Counted from the first letter of the stretch, positions 22,683 to 32,052 are shown. The stretch: DNA of 64,000 nt from Nitrospirota bacterium (GCA_016214845.1 JACRMS010000033.1:1-64000); one strand, 5' to 3'. Notes: generated by a model not told the origin, from the sequence alone. Program-made: numbers and translations.

Positions 22683-25361
22683 TCATTTTCTCCTGTACCG
22701 CCACTTCTCTATTTCTACCGCGAAGAAAACTACTGATGACAATAAGAGCGTAAAAGCCAGCTCACTCAGCGTCAAGGGCTCTGTTTTGAATACAGGGTTC
22801 AATGCAGGGACATAAATGGTTGCCATTTGCAAGGCGAAGGTCAGCACAAAGGCAGCAAATAGAGGTTTATTTGATAACGGGCCCAGAATGAAAAGGGATT
22901 CCTTCTCCGACCTTATTGCAAGAACATGCCCCATCTGGCTCAAACAGAGCACTGTGAATACCATAGTCTGCCAATGGGCATGGCCTGTCCTGATAGACCA
23001 CGCCTGAGTGAAAAGCGACACCGCGCCCATCAACAGGCCCACCCAGACAATATGAATTCCGAGACCGTGCGCGAAGATGCTCTCCTTTGGATGCCTCGGC
23101 GGCCTGCTCATAATGTCTTTCTCCGCAGGTTCTGCGGCAAGGGCAAGTCCCGGGACCCCGTCGGTGACCAGGTTTATCCAGAGTATATGAATAGGAAGCA
23201 GTGGTATGGGGAGACCGAAGAACGGCGCAAGGAATATCGTCCATATCTCGCCGGAGTTGCTCGTCATGGTGTATTTGATGAACTTCCTTATGTTGTCGAA
23301 AATCCTCCTGCCTTCTTTCACTGCCTTCACTATGGTGGCGAAGTTGTCGTCGAGAAGGACCATGTGGGATGCCTCTTTTGCCACGTCTGTTCCTGTAATG
23401 CCCATGGCGACCCCGATGTCCGCCCTCTTCAGCGCAGGCGCGTCATTGACCCCGTCGCCTGTCATGGCGGCAAATTCCCCCCTGTCCTGGAGCGCCTTTA
23501 CTATCTTTATCTTTTGCTCCGGAGCAACCCTTGCGTATACCCTGATACGGCCGACCCTCTCCTCAAACTCCTCCTGCGATAATTTCTCAAGCTCCCTTCC
23601 CGTGATTACAGCCTTTGAGTCATCCTCGAGGATGCCCAGTCTTTTGGCTATGGCCTTTGCCGTCAGTGGATGGTCGCCGGTTATCATAACAGGCTTGATC
23701 CCTGCTGCCCTGCACATCGATACAGCCTCTTTTGCCTCTTCTCTCGGAGGGTCCATCATGCCGACAAGGCCTATCATGGTCAATCCCTTTTCCACGTTTT
23801 CAGGGGTGATCTCAGCAGGCAGATCGTCCCATGTCTTCATTGCCATGCCAAGGACCCTCAGCCCATCAGCAGCCATACGTTCGCTGACCCTGAGAATTTC
23901 TTCTCTATTTATTATTTTTAAACCATCAGACGTTAAGACGTTGTCCGATTTATCAATCAAGACATCCACAGCGCCCTTGGTAAAAGAGAGAAACCGGGGG
24001 TTAGGGATTGGTGCTTCTAAACTAATCCCTGACACCTGACCCCTAACCCCTGCCTTGTGAAATGTTGTCATGCACTTTCTCTCGGAGTCAAAGGGTATTT
24101 CCGCTGCGCGCGTGAACTTCTCTTCAAGCTCCTGTTTGATGAAACCGTTTTTAAAAGCAATATCAAAAAGCGCGGTCTCCGTGGGGTCTCCTATCAGCTT
24201 ACCGTCCTTATCCAGAACCGAGTCATTACTGAGGGCAAGGGCGGTGAAAAGAAGGGATTGGGGATTGGGGATTGGGGATTGGTTTTCTTTACTGACCCCT
24301 GACCCCTGACCCCTAACCCCCACAATTTCATTGTTCACATACATCTCTTCAACCGTCATTTTATTAAGAGTGAGCGTGCCTGTTTTGTCAGAGCATATGA
24401 AAGTCACTGAGCCCAGGGTCTCAACGGCAGGGAGTTTTCTTATGAGGGCGTTTTGTTTTACCAGCTTCTTTGCGCCTAACGCTAATGCGATGGTTACTAC
24501 TGCGGGAAGTGCCTCTGGAATGGCAGCTACGGCAAGCGAGATGGCAGTCAAAAGCATAAGCAGCGGCGGTTCATTTCTTATGACCCCTATGGTGAAAACT
24601 GTGGCGCATATTGCAAGGACGGCAAAGGCAAGCCTCTGCCCGAAAGTCGTAAGCCTTTTCTGAAGCGGCGTCTTTACTTCTTCCTCCTCCTGCAGCATGT
24701 TGGCAATCTTGCCCAGCTCTGTATCCATGCCCGTTGCCGCAACGAGGCCGGTCCCCCGCCCGTAGGTGACAACCGTGCCTTTGTACGCCATGTTCTTCCT
24801 GTCGCCAAGCGGCAGGAACGCATCGTGTAATTCGTGCGTGTGCTTTTCAACAGGGGCCGATTCACCGGTTAGCGCGGCTTCTTCAACCTGAAGCCTGGCT
24901 GTCTCGATCAGTCTCATGTCGGCAGGCACGATCTTTCCGGCTTCAAGGACCACGACATCCCCTGGAACGAGCGCGGAGGCTGACACGGTTTCGGGTATGC
25001 CGTTCCGTATCACTGTTGCGGAAGGGGCAGTCATTGTCTTAAGGGCCGCCATCGCTTTTTCAGCCCTGTATTCCTGTATGAATCCGATGGCCGCATTGAG
25101 TACGACAATTACAATTATTGCAATTGTATCCGACAACTCGCCGATAAATCCTGAAATGACTGCGGCAGCTATGAGGACAAGGATCATGAAGTCCCTGAAC
25201 TGGTCAAGGAACATCATGAAAGGGGTCTTCTTCTTTTTCTCTTTTAATTCATTTGGGCCGTATTCTCCGAGACGCCTGACAGCTTCTTCTGATGAAAGGC
25301 CCTGTGCGGATGACCTCAGTTCTTCGATAGCAGAAGTTATATTTTTTTGATGCCAGTGCAT
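22683..25361 (-). CDS. P2A-type cation ATPase (Ca2+/Mn2+ type), riboswitch-controlled
   Basis: 892 aa. Motifs: TGES (165-168), M4 PEALP (282-286), phosphorylation site DKTGT (Asp325), TGDG and [10 protein letters not shown] of the P domain, M5 with N-S-G-E and M6 with N-L-V-T-D-G. These transport residues match SERCA/PMR1-type Ca2+/Mn2+ pumps. Two low-complexity insertions lie in the nucleotide-binding domain (residues 348-370 and about 438-459), both encoded by 7-bp repeat DNA. The start is 3 bp after the stop of the UPF0182 gene, so the two are one operon under the yybP-ykoY riboswitch at 28131-28231. Mn2+ export is therefore the best prediction. Confidence 0.93.
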   Translation of the reverse strand: MHWHQKNITSAIEELRSSAQGLSSEEAVRRLGEYGPNELKEKKKKTPFMMFLDQFRDFMILVLIAAAVISGFIGELSDTIAIIVIVVLNAAIGFIQEYRAEKAMAALKTMTAPSATVIRNGIPETVSASALVPGDVVVLEAGKIVPADMRLIETARLQVEEAALTGESAPVEKHTHELHDAFLPLGDRKNMAYKGTVVTYGRGTGLVAATGMDTELGKIANMLQEEEEVKTPLQKRLTTFGQRLAFAVLAICATVFTIGVIRNEPPLLMLLTAISLAVAAIPEALPAVVTIALALGAKKLVKQNALIRKLPAVETLGSVTFICSDKTGTLTLNKMTVEEMYVNNEIVGVRGQGSGVSKENQSPIPNPQSLLFTALALSNDSVLDKDGKLIGDPTETALFDIAFKNGFIKQELEEKFTRAAEIPFDSERKCMTTFHKAGVRGQVSGISLEAPIPNPRFLSFTKGAVDVLIDKSDNVLTSDGLKIINREEILRVSERMAADGLRVLGMAMKTWDDLPAEITPENVEKGLTMIGLVGMMDPPREEAKEAVSMCRAAGIKPVMITGDHPLTAKAIAKRLGILEDDSKAVITGRELEKLSQEEFEERVGRIRVYARVAPEQKIKIVKALQDRGEFAAMTGDGVNDAPALKRADIGVAMGITGTDVAKEASHMVLLDDNFATIVKAVKEGRRIFDNIRKFIKYTMTSNSGEIWTIFLAPFFGLPIPLLPIHILWINLVTDGVPGLALAAEPAEKDIMSRPPRHPKESIFAHGLGIHIVWVGLLMGAVSLFTQAWSIRTGHAHWQTMVFTVLCLSQMGHVLAIRSEKESLFILGPLSNKPLFAAFVLTFALQMATIYVPALNPVFKTEPLTLSELAFTLLLSSVVFFAVEIEKWRYRRK
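23996..24050 (-). repeat. 7-bp repeat tract inside the ATPase gene (insertion 2)
   Basis: Minus-strand order: GGGGTTA, GGGGTCA, GGTGTCA, GGGATTA, a spacer of about 11 nt, then CCAATCC and CTAACCC. It encodes the segment [18 protein letters not shown]. It has the same G-rich-tract, spacer, C-rich-tract architecture as the other insertion at 24253-24321. Confidence 0.8.
24253..24321 (-). repeat. 7-bp repeat tract inside the ATPase gene (insertion 1)
   Basis: Minus-strand order: three GGGGTCA-type heptamers, a spacer near TAAAGAAAA, then four CCAATCC-type heptamers. It encodes [20 protein letters not shown]. The two halves are partly complementary, so the transcript could fold locally. Confidence 0.85.
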
Positions 25362-25364
25362 TAT

Positions 25365-28046
25365 CTATTTTGCCATCCTCTTTAAAATCTGCTCAAGTCT
25401 TTTGATCTCCTCTCCATAGCCTCCCCAGTTTCCCTGCCTCTGCAGTTCAATGGCTTTTTCAAATACCTTCATAGCTTCTTTTGCAAGGTCTGTGCTTGTT
25501 GTCTTAACATCTACAACCGTCCCGCCGGCCTTTGCGGCAATTGTTTTCATTGTACCGAATAATCTCTGGAGGGCGATATCGAGATTTTCTTCCATGACCA
25601 CATTGTTCTCATAGGCGACGATGACCCTTCTCAGTTCAGGCAGACCCGCTTTATCGGCAGCCGCAAGGTAAAGGGGCTGGACATATAAGAGGGAGCGTTC
25701 TATCGGGATTACGAGGAGGCTGCCCCTTATGACCTCTGAGCCGCTTTGCCCCCAGAGGGTAAGCTGCTGGGATATGTAGGCGTCCTGGTTTATCCTTGCA
25801 TCCACCTGTTTCGGTCCAAAGATAAGCCTGTCTCTCGGAAAGGTATAGACAAGCAGTTTCCCGTAATTCGGCTCATCACACCGCGCAGCAAGCCACGCGA
25901 CGAGGTTGTCCCTTTTTGCGGGGTTATACGGCAGAAGCAGGATGTAATCTTCCTTCTTTTCTCCCGGGAGCTTCATTATTGTGTAGTACGGCTCCATGAG
26001 CTTTTCCCCGAAGGCGGGGACCTCCCACAGGTTCTCCTTATTATAAAAAATCTTCGGGTCTGTCATGTGGTAAGAGGCGAACATGGAGGCCTGCACCTGA
26101 AGAAGCCAGTTCGGATACCGGATATGCCGCCTCAAATCATCAGGCATCTCTTTAAGGGGCTTGAACATGTCAGGGAATATCTTTGAATAGACTTTTATGA
26201 CAATATCGGAAGGGTCGCTCACATAAAAATTCATAGAGCCGTTATAGGCGTCGACCACAACCTTTACGGAATTCCTTACGTAGTTGACCCTGCCTGACGG
26301 CTTTGAATAAGGCATCCTGTTTGATACAGTATATGCGTCCACGATCCAGAAAAGTCTTCCATCCCCCGATATGACGGAATAAGGGTCACGATCAAAAAGC
26401 AGAAAGGGCGCTGTCTTGCCGATCCTTTCCAGGACGTTTCTATAATATAAGACCTTGCTCTCCCCCGTGATGTCCGAGGACAGCAGTATCTTCTCAGTCT
26501 TGAATTTCAGCGCGAATAAAGCCCTTTTAAGCAGGGAGTCCAGCCTGACGCCTCCGCTGCCGGCATAAGTCGTATATACATTACTTTCAGTTGTCGGATA
26601 GCTGAACTCAGGCACCTTTGTTTTCACTATTACATAATCGTTGGAGAGTTCGCCGTAATATATCTCCGGCCGGGTGACCTTGAGGTCCACACGGCTGACC
26701 GGGGGAATGTCCTTTATTATGAACTCGGGAAGGCCTTCTTTGGTAATCCTGCTTACGGGTCCCAGCGTTATGCCGTTCCCATGGGTAAATATCAGCCTCT
26801 CGTTTATCCAGTTCCTGCTCGGAAGGTCGCTGTATGAGAGTTCCCTCGGAGAAAGCATCACCTGCATATATTCGCCGTCTATTGTATATCTGTCATTATC
26901 AACGTCCGCAAATTTATAATAGGTCCTTATCTGCTGTAGCTGGCTGTAGGTCCTGAGAAGCGGGCTGTGGTCCCATAATCTTATATTTTTTATAGTGGCG
27001 TCATTTGCTTCTATGTCCCTGACCGTCAGATTATAATCAACATCAAAGGGTATCACCTCGATCCTCTCAAGGTCGTAGCCCAGCCTTGTGAATTTTATGC
27101 TGTGTTCTATAAACGGCGTCTCAAGCACCAGTTCATTCGGCGCTACCTTGAATTTCTGCAGTAAGGACGGATATGCCACAATCCCGATGAGATACACTGC
27201 CAGGACCAGGACCGGAGGGACAAATGTCAGTTTGCCTGAGCCTCTCAATATCCCAGCCATGAAGACAATGCCTGCTGCCGGGGTGATGAATATCAGTATC
27301 CTGTAAAAAAAGAGTTTCGCGTAAATGTCAGTATACCCTGCGCCGGAGACAACGCCATGGTCCGAGAACAGAAGCCTGAATGTATCGAGATAAAAGCCGA
27401 AGCCGGTATTAAGGATGAACAACCCTGCCAGGACCCCGATATGCTTCTTCACTCCCGCGTCTATGGAAACGCCTCTCTCAGTTACAAGGATGCCGCCTCT
27501 TAAAAAATAGTTTGCAGCCGTCAATATCATCGTTAATGCCAGAGTAAAACCTGCAAAGCCCTTTACCGTCTCTACAAAGGGAAGCCTGAACAGATAAAAG
27601 CCGATGTCTTTGGCTAATATGGGGTCTGCCGTTCCCATGTCCAGACTGTTCTTGAAGAGCAGGAACTCTTCCCATCTTAACGCGCCCCACTGCCCTGCAA
27701 AGACAGCCATAACAATCCCTGCAATTACAGTAAGGGGTTTGATAAACCTTTCCAAACCGCTCGCTCTTAATATGTGGAGGACCCCGTCACTTGTATATAT
27801 TTCTCTTTGAAGGAAACCAATCCTGTTGGCGATGATTATATTCGCCAGAGCAAATAACAAAAATGCTGTGCCGAAGAAAATAAATGTGCTGATCCTGGTA
27901 AAGAGCGTCTTTAAAAAGACCGCCGCATACCCGGTTTCCGCAAAAAAGAGCCAGTCAACATACAGGTTCAGTAAGCCCAGAAGAAGCGGCATTACCAGAA
28001 AGATGGTCCCGAACACAATCAAGTAACTTATTTTGTTTTTATTCAC
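25365..28046 (-). CDS. UPF0182 (COG1615) large membrane protein
   Basis: 893 aa from GTG 28046 with GGGGGA just upstream. About seven TM helices in the first 300 residues (FGTIFLVMPLLLGLLNLYVDWLFF is the first), then a large extracytoplasmic region typical of UPF0182 (DYNLTVRDIEANDATIKNIRLWD; the RTYYKF and VDAYNGSMNFYV blocks), and an alpha-helical C-terminus. The family is uncharacterised. Here it is the first gene behind a Mn2+ riboswitch and is followed 3 bp later by a Ca2+/Mn2+-type ATPase, which suggests a role in manganese export or envelope metal homeostasis. That is an inference from context only. Confidence 0.92.
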   Translation of the reverse strand: MNKNKISYLIVFGTIFLVMPLLLGLLNLYVDWLFFAETGYAAVFLKTLFTRISTFIFFGTAFLLFALANIIIANRIGFLQREIYTSDGVLHILRASGLERFIKPLTVIAGIVMAVFAGQWGALRWEEFLLFKNSLDMGTADPILAKDIGFYLFRLPFVETVKGFAGFTLALTMILTAANYFLRGGILVTERGVSIDAGVKKHIGVLAGLFILNTGFGFYLDTFRLLFSDHGVVSGAGYTDIYAKLFFYRILIFITPAAGIVFMAGILRGSGKLTFVPPVLVLAVYLIGIVAYPSLLQKFKVAPNELVLETPFIEHSIKFTRLGYDLERIEVIPFDVDYNLTVRDIEANDATIKNIRLWDHSPLLRTYSQLQQIRTYYKFADVDNDRYTIDGEYMQVMLSPRELSYSDLPSRNWINERLIFTHGNGITLGPVSRITKEGLPEFIIKDIPPVSRVDLKVTRPEIYYGELSNDYVIVKTKVPEFSYPTTESNVYTTYAGSGGVRLDSLLKRALFALKFKTEKILLSSDITGESKVLYYRNVLERIGKTAPFLLFDRDPYSVISGDGRLFWIVDAYTVSNRMPYSKPSGRVNYVRNSVKVVVDAYNGSMNFYVSDPSDIVIKVYSKIFPDMFKPLKEMPDDLRRHIRYPNWLLQVQASMFASYHMTDPKIFYNKENLWEVPAFGEKLMEPYYTIMKLPGEKKEDYILLLPYNPAKRDNLVAWLAARCDEPNYGKLLVYTFPRDRLIFGPKQVDARINQDAYISQQLTLWGQSGSEVIRGSLLVIPIERSLLYVQPLYLAAADKAGLPELRRVIVAYENNVVMEENLDIALQRLFGTMKTIAAKAGGTVVDVKTTSTDLAKEAMKVFEKAIELQRQGNWGGYGEEIKRLEQILKRMAK

Positions 28047-28091
28047 AGTATCCCCCGTTCAAACGGTTATTAATACTAAATTGATGTTAAT

Positions 28092-28138
28092 AAAAAACCT
28101 TTACCACGAATGCATATTACATGCAACCGTGATAAAGG
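28092..28138 (-). terminator. Regulated terminator of the Mn2+ riboswitch
   Basis: On the minus strand CCTTTATCACG (28128-28138) pairs over 11 bp with CGTGGTAAAGG (28098-28108), extended by TGCAT/ATGCA, and six T follow (28092-28097). The 5' arm CCTTTATC is also the 3' arm of the aptamer P1 helix, so P1 and terminator exclude each other. Confidence 0.93.
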
Positions 28139-28231
28139 TCTTGCTTGTTAGTTTTTACCTAACCAGCGGTACCGGCCTGCCTAAGGCAGACGTGCTGACG
28201 ATAGCCGCTGATCCAGCTACTCCCCTTTACC
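28131..28231 (-). ncRNA. yybP-ykoY manganese riboswitch aptamer
   Basis: The minus strand carries both conserved blocks of this family: AAAGGGGAGTAGC at the 5' side and GCAAGACCTTT at the 3' side. P1 is GGTAAAGG (28224-28231) with CCTTTATC (28131-28138). An internal helix CAGCGG/CCGCTG and a hairpin GTTAG/CTAAC just before AAGCAAGACC also match the known architecture. The family binds Mn2+ and turns on exporters. Here Mn2+ would stabilise P1, block the terminator at 28092-28138 and switch on the UPF0182-ATPase operon. Confidence 0.95.
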
Positions 28232-28237
28232 CGTGTA

Positions 28238-28266
28238 GTTATAGCTGAATATAATGAATATGTCAA
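28238..28266 (-). promoter_or_regulatory. Sigma-70 promoter of the riboswitch operon
   Basis: On the minus strand TTGACA (28261-28266) and TATAAC (28238-28243) are 17 bp apart. Transcription would begin around 28231, exactly at the 5' arm of the aptamer P1 helix. The rest of the 28267-28466 gap shows no further recognisable element. Confidence 0.9.
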
Positions 28267-28466
28267 CCCTGCCCCAACCGGTGTTTTTAACCTTGATACC
28301 GTGATACTATATTCCTGTAACGATTGACCGGAAGATAGACTTCTTCTGACAATTTTTATATATTGAAAATATTTCGTCAAAACGCAAAAAATGATATCAT
28401 GAACATAACAGTGGGAGACATAACTGTAAAATTGAAATCCCCGGCTGAATTAATTATGAGTTTTAC

Positions 28467-30428
28467 ATGAGAAGATTATTCATATTCTTAAACAACATTG
28501 TTTTCCTGCTCATCGCCCTGTTTTTGTTCCGCCTGACCTTTTTTCTCAAATACAGTGATATAACAGGGGTAAGCATTAAAGACGTGCTCCTTGCTTTCTG
28601 TGTGGGGCTGAGGTTTGATCTCGCAACAGCGGGTTATATCCTGACGCCGGTCACGCTCCTGTTTTTTATTCCGTTCATCTCGGAGCGGGAGAAATATCTT
28701 AAAATAACGTCACTGCTTTCCCTGATCTGGCTGGACCTGATAATTATCTTTCTCTTTGTGGACCTGAATTATTACCAGTTCTCACAGAGGCATTTGACGT
28801 TTGAGATCTCCAACACCATGGGGGATATCCCTTCCATCGTGAAGTCCGGTTTCAGGGAATACCTTCCTGAAATGCTGTCCCTGTTCTTCTTCATGACCGT
28901 TTATTCCTATAGTTATTTAATTGCAATAAAAAAGATATTCACAAGAATACCCGCCGGTCAGCCGCGCTTATTAAAAAACATTTGCGTGTATGCGGTCGTT
29001 CTGTTGATTGTCGGGTCATCAACAGTCGTGATGGCGCGGGGCGGCATCCAGAGGCTGCCGCTGAATTTAAGTGACGCATACGTAGGCAACTCTTCTTATC
29101 TGGGAAATCTTGCGCTCAATGGCGCGTATACGTCTTTGAGGACCCTGTACAGTTTACAGTTCAAGGATAAGCTGTGGTGGGACATTCAGTATTATCCTTT
29201 TGAAGATGCGGTGGAAAAAGGACAGGAGATGATGATATCCCCTGAGAGAGAGGAGCTGCTTTCTCCCGGCTACCCCGTTTACAGGCATTACAGGTATAAC
29301 GCCGGAGAATTCAAGCCGTTGAACGTAGTAATTTTTATGATGGAGAGCTGGACGGCTAAATATATCGGCGCGTTCGGGGGCAAAGAAGATGCGGCCCCGT
29401 ATTTCAGCAGCCTGTGCAAGGACGGGGTCCTGTTGGAAAATTTCTTTGCAAACGGGCAGCGTTCCGCGGAAGGCATATCCGCTGCCTTAGCATCTATTCC
29501 CGTATGGGGAGGGATGATTGTCCCGATCAATCCCTCTCTCTCCCAGATGCCAGTTCAATTTCTACCGTCCATTCTGCTGGATGAGGGATATAACACGATC
29601 TATATTCATGGAGGGAAAAAGGACTCATTAGGGCTGGCAGGTTTCATTAAGCAGGCAGGGTTCACAACACATATAGCGAAAGAAGATATTGAAAAGGCCG
29701 GCGGCAGGGATGACGGGTTTTGGGGTATTTATGACGAGGACACCTTCATGTATGCGCAGAAAATGTTCGAGGAACAAAAACAGCCCTTTTTCTCCGTCAT
29801 ATATTCGTTAAGCAGCCACACGCCTTACAAAGTGCCGGAGGACAAATTTAAATTTTACGGCAAAGACGTCCCTCACAGTGATTTTCTAAACTCCCTGAGA
29901 TACTCCGATTACGCTCTTTCCATGTTTTTTGAGAAGGCGAAGAATTCAGACTATTTCAAAAACACTATCTTTGTCATAGTGGCTGACCACGCCGAAGGAA
30001 ATTCCTCGCACGATAATCTTTTCGAGTCGTTTCATATCCCTGGTTTAATATACGCCCCGTTTCAGCTCAAGCCCGCCGTCATAAAAAAACCTGTGACCCA
30101 GGCTGACCTGACTCCCACGATCCTCGATATCCTGCACAGCTCAAAACCTCATGCCTCAATCGGTATATCCGCATTTGATGAAAATAAAAGCGGCATTGGT
30201 CTTCTTGCTCTTGGCGATTTAATGGTCTTTGTAAAAGACGACTGGCTGCTGCTTTCCTCGGTCAATGATCCGAAAGGATTATTCAATTACAAAAAAAATC
30301 CCGCTGAGGACCTGTCAGCAGGCGATCCGCCCAAGTTGAATGAGATGGACCAGGAGCTTCATTATTACCTGCAGTTCGTCCACGATCTGATATTGAGAAA
30401 CAGATTGTTCCTTGACGCCCGCAAATAA
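28467..30428 (+). CDS. LTA-synthase/sulfatase-family membrane phosphotransferase
   Basis: 653 aa. Five or so N-terminal TM helices (to about residue 200), then an alkaline-phosphatase-superfamily domain outside the membrane: PLNVVIFMMESWTAKYIGAFGG (first metal Glu), FANGQRSAEGISAALASIP (nucleophile region), SVIYSLSSHTPYKVPE, and VIVADHAEGNSSHDN (metal Asp/His). It resembles LtaS/MdoB/EptA-like enzymes moving phosphoglycerol or phosphoethanolamine onto envelope glycans or lipid A. The nucleophile position carries Ser (RSAEG), where Thr is usual in this group. Monocistronic, no clear Shine-Dalgarno. Confidence 0.85.
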   Translation: MRRLFIFLNNIVFLLIALFLFRLTFFLKYSDITGVSIKDVLLAFCVGLRFDLATAGYILTPVTLLFFIPFISEREKYLKITSLLSLIWLDLIIIFLFVDLNYYQFSQRHLTFEISNTMGDIPSIVKSGFREYLPEMLSLFFFMTVYSYSYLIAIKKIFTRIPAGQPRLLKNICVYAVVLLIVGSSTVVMARGGIQRLPLNLSDAYVGNSSYLGNLALNGAYTSLRTLYSLQFKDKLWWDIQYYPFEDAVEKGQEMMISPEREELLSPGYPVYRHYRYNAGEFKPLNVVIFMMESWTAKYIGAFGGKEDAAPYFSSLCKDGVLLENFFANGQRSAEGISAALASIPVWGGMIVPINPSLSQMPVQFLPSILLDEGYNTIYIHGGKKDSLGLAGFIKQAGFTTHIAKEDIEKAGGRDDGFWGIYDEDTFMYAQKMFEEQKQPFFSVIYSLSSHTPYKVPEDKFKFYGKDVPHSDFLNSLRYSDYALSMFFEKAKNSDYFKNTIFVIVADHAEGNSSHDNLFESFHIPGLIYAPFQLKPAVIKKPVTQADLTPTILDILHSSKPHASIGISAFDENKSGIGLLALGDLMVFVKDDWLLLSSVNDPKGLFNYKKNPAEDLSAGDPPKLNEMDQELHYYLQFVHDLILRNRLFLDARK

Positions 30429-30518
30429 ATTTCTTTTTCGCCGCGCCCTCTTGCTTTTTGCGGTGGTTCCATTAAAATGTGAATTGAACATACAACCATC
30501 TCTAAGGGGGAACAATAA

Positions 30519-30989
30519 ATGGAAGAAAATGAGCTTACCGAATTAAAAGAATCTTTGACCGGCTGGAAGGAAAAGGTCCCGGTCGTATCCAAAGGCTTTT
30601 TGTCATGGGACAAGGACCTGGTCTTCACGGCAAGGATACGAGGCTACCAATTTGAATACGACCCGAAGGCGATGGAAGGATGCTGGCCTACAGACACTCT
30701 TTTGATGAGCCTGGCAGGGTGTCTGGCAATAGACGTGGTAATGTTTCTCCAGAAAATGAAGGTTGAGATTAAAGAATTTGAGATTGAAACAACCGGGGAG
30801 AGAAATCCCACCCCGCCTCAATATTACAAATCAGTCGAGATGGTGGTCCACATATCCGGTAAAGGCGTTACTCCTAAAAAACTGGACAGGGCCATATCAC
30901 TTTCACAGGAGAAATACTGTTCTGTCTATCACTCATTGCGCAAGGACCTGCAAGTCAAAGTAAGCTACGTGATCAAAGAGTCCGCCTGA
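30519..30989 (+). CDS. OsmC-family protein
   Basis: 156 aa with the OsmC pattern: a conserved helix (PTDTLLMSLAGCLAIDVVMFLQKM) carrying the first reactive Cys, a beta-strand segment (FEIETTGERNPTPPQYYKSVEMVVHISG), and a second Cys in the helix KYCSVYHSL. OsmC proteins reduce organic hydroperoxides with these two cysteines. AAGGGGGA precedes the ATG. It could protect an anaerobe from peroxide; the substrate is unknown. Confidence 0.9.
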   Translation: MEENELTELKESLTGWKEKVPVVSKGFLSWDKDLVFTARIRGYQFEYDPKAMEGCWPTDTLLMSLAGCLAIDVVMFLQKMKVEIKEFEIETTGERNPTPPQYYKSVEMVVHISGKGVTPKKLDRAISLSQEKYCSVYHSLRKDLQVKVSYVIKESA

Positions 30990-30994
30990 AGTCC

Positions 30995-31042
30995 GCGGTG
31001 CTTCTGACTTTTGCTCTTTTGCACTTTGGAACTTCTGCTGAG
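30995..31042. repeat. Intergenic repeat of CTTTTGC/CTTCTGA words
   Basis: CTTCTGA, CTTTTGC, TCTTTTGC, ACTTTGG and AACTTCTGC words follow each other in 7-8 bp steps. It is the reverse complement of the word family coding the Tex tail and is related to 32243-32290. Confidence 0.65.
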
Positions 31043-31054
31043 TTATAATGAACG

Positions 31055-31546
31055 ATGGTTAACAAATATCCCGCGTATCTTGATATCGAGACTACAGGGT
31101 TAAGCCCTGATTCCGCTGAATTGACCGTGATAGGAATACACATTGAGAACGGCTGTGAGGACGTTGTCCAGTTGATAGGCGATGATATCTCCGGGTCAAG
31201 ACTGATCGAAGCTATGGGTAACGCCGGGTCTCTCTACACATACAACGGGAGCCGCTTTGATCTTCCTTTCATAAAGGAAAAACTGGAGATTGATCTTACC
31301 GGGTGCTGCCCGCACATTGACCTGATGTTCGACTGCTGGAAAAATAATTTAAAAGGCGGACTGAAGGCCGTGGAAAGGCAATTGGGTATCGCGAGGCAAT
31401 TGACCGATGTTGACGGCTGGGTCGCTGTACAGTTGTGGAACAATTACAGGTGGAACGGCTGCAAAGACTCTCTTAACAAACTGCTTGAATACAACAAAGA
31501 GGATGTCCTGAATCTTAAGAAACTGAGAGAGATGCTGAAGGTCTGA
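31055..31546 (+). CDS. RNase H-fold 3'-5' exonuclease (YprB-like)
   Basis: 163 aa. DEDD-type motifs: AYLDIETTGLSPDSAE (Exo I, D-x-E), YTYNGSRFDLPFIKEKL (Exo II), and YNKEDVLNLKKLREML (Exo III, with the ED pair). The central GGLKAVERQLGIAR is typical of the YprB/RNase H-superfamily exonuclease group. Probably a small stand-alone 3'-5' exonuclease for RNA or DNA. There is little leader; the ATG at 31055 lies after an intergenic repeat. Confidence 0.85.
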   Translation: MVNKYPAYLDIETTGLSPDSAELTVIGIHIENGCEDVVQLIGDDISGSRLIEAMGNAGSLYTYNGSRFDLPFIKEKLEIDLTGCCPHIDLMFDCWKNNLKGGLKAVERQLGIARQLTDVDGWVAVQLWNNYRWNGCKDSLNKLLEYNKEDVLNLKKLREMLKV

Positions 31547-31551
31547 AATAT

Positions 31552-32052
31552 TTACTCCTTCATGTGGCAGGACAAACAAAGCGCTTTCTTTTCTTTACGC
31601 AGGAGCTTTGCTAAATCACCTCCGTGCGGTGAGTGGCAGGTTGCGCAAGTGATGATATTCCCGTCCGCCAGAGGAAGGTCTTCCGCGATCTTCAAATCGC
31701 TCTTTACACTTACAGCAATATCGACGGGGTGGGTATTCTGCCTGGGCTGATGACAGTTATTGTTCATGCAGGCAGGCCCCCCGGCCTCGCGATTGCTCTT
31801 CAGTTCTCCTTTAAGGTGTCCGTTATTTTCATAAAGGACCTTCCCCCACTTACTGAAGCCGTTAAGCTGAATATGACACTCTTTACAGTTTTTCATTACA
31901 ATGTCCGAATGCTGAAAGGGGAATGAATATATCTGCATATACAGTTTCTTGTGACATTCCTCGCAGCCCATATCTTGCGCAAAAGAATACCGGATTGAAA
32001 ACGACAACGAAAGAAGGATAAAAACAGTAAGTTGAAGAATGACCGGCAGCAT
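31552..32052 (-). CDS. Small multihaem cytochrome c (four CXXCH plus CX4CH)
   Basis: 166 aa from ATG 32052 (frame open to 32103). Signal peptide (VILQLTVFILLSLSFSIRYSFA), then CEECH, CKECH, CMNNNCH, CATCH and CLSCH. The CX4CH site is rare and matches the CX4CH site of the large cytochrome at 20399, suggesting the same haem-lyase specificity. Extra His (HSDIVM, HLKGEL, HPVD) could be distal ligands, so the haems are probably bis-His. It is likely a periplasmic electron carrier. It is convergent with the exonuclease gene, 5 bp apart. Confidence 0.88.
   Translation of the reverse strand: MLPVILQLTVFILLSLSFSIRYSFAQDMGCEECHKKLYMQIYSFPFQHSDIVMKNCKECHIQLNGFSKWGKVLYENNGHLKGELKSNREAGGPACMNNNCHQPRQNTHPVDIAVSVKSDLKIAEDLPLADGNIITCATCHSPHGGDLAKLLRKEKKALCLSCHMKE

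Noticed and set aside
28092-28240. tRNA-like fold between the UPF0182 and sulfatase genes
   Set aside because: The conserved blocks and helix order match yybP-ykoY; there is no T-loop or acceptor stem.
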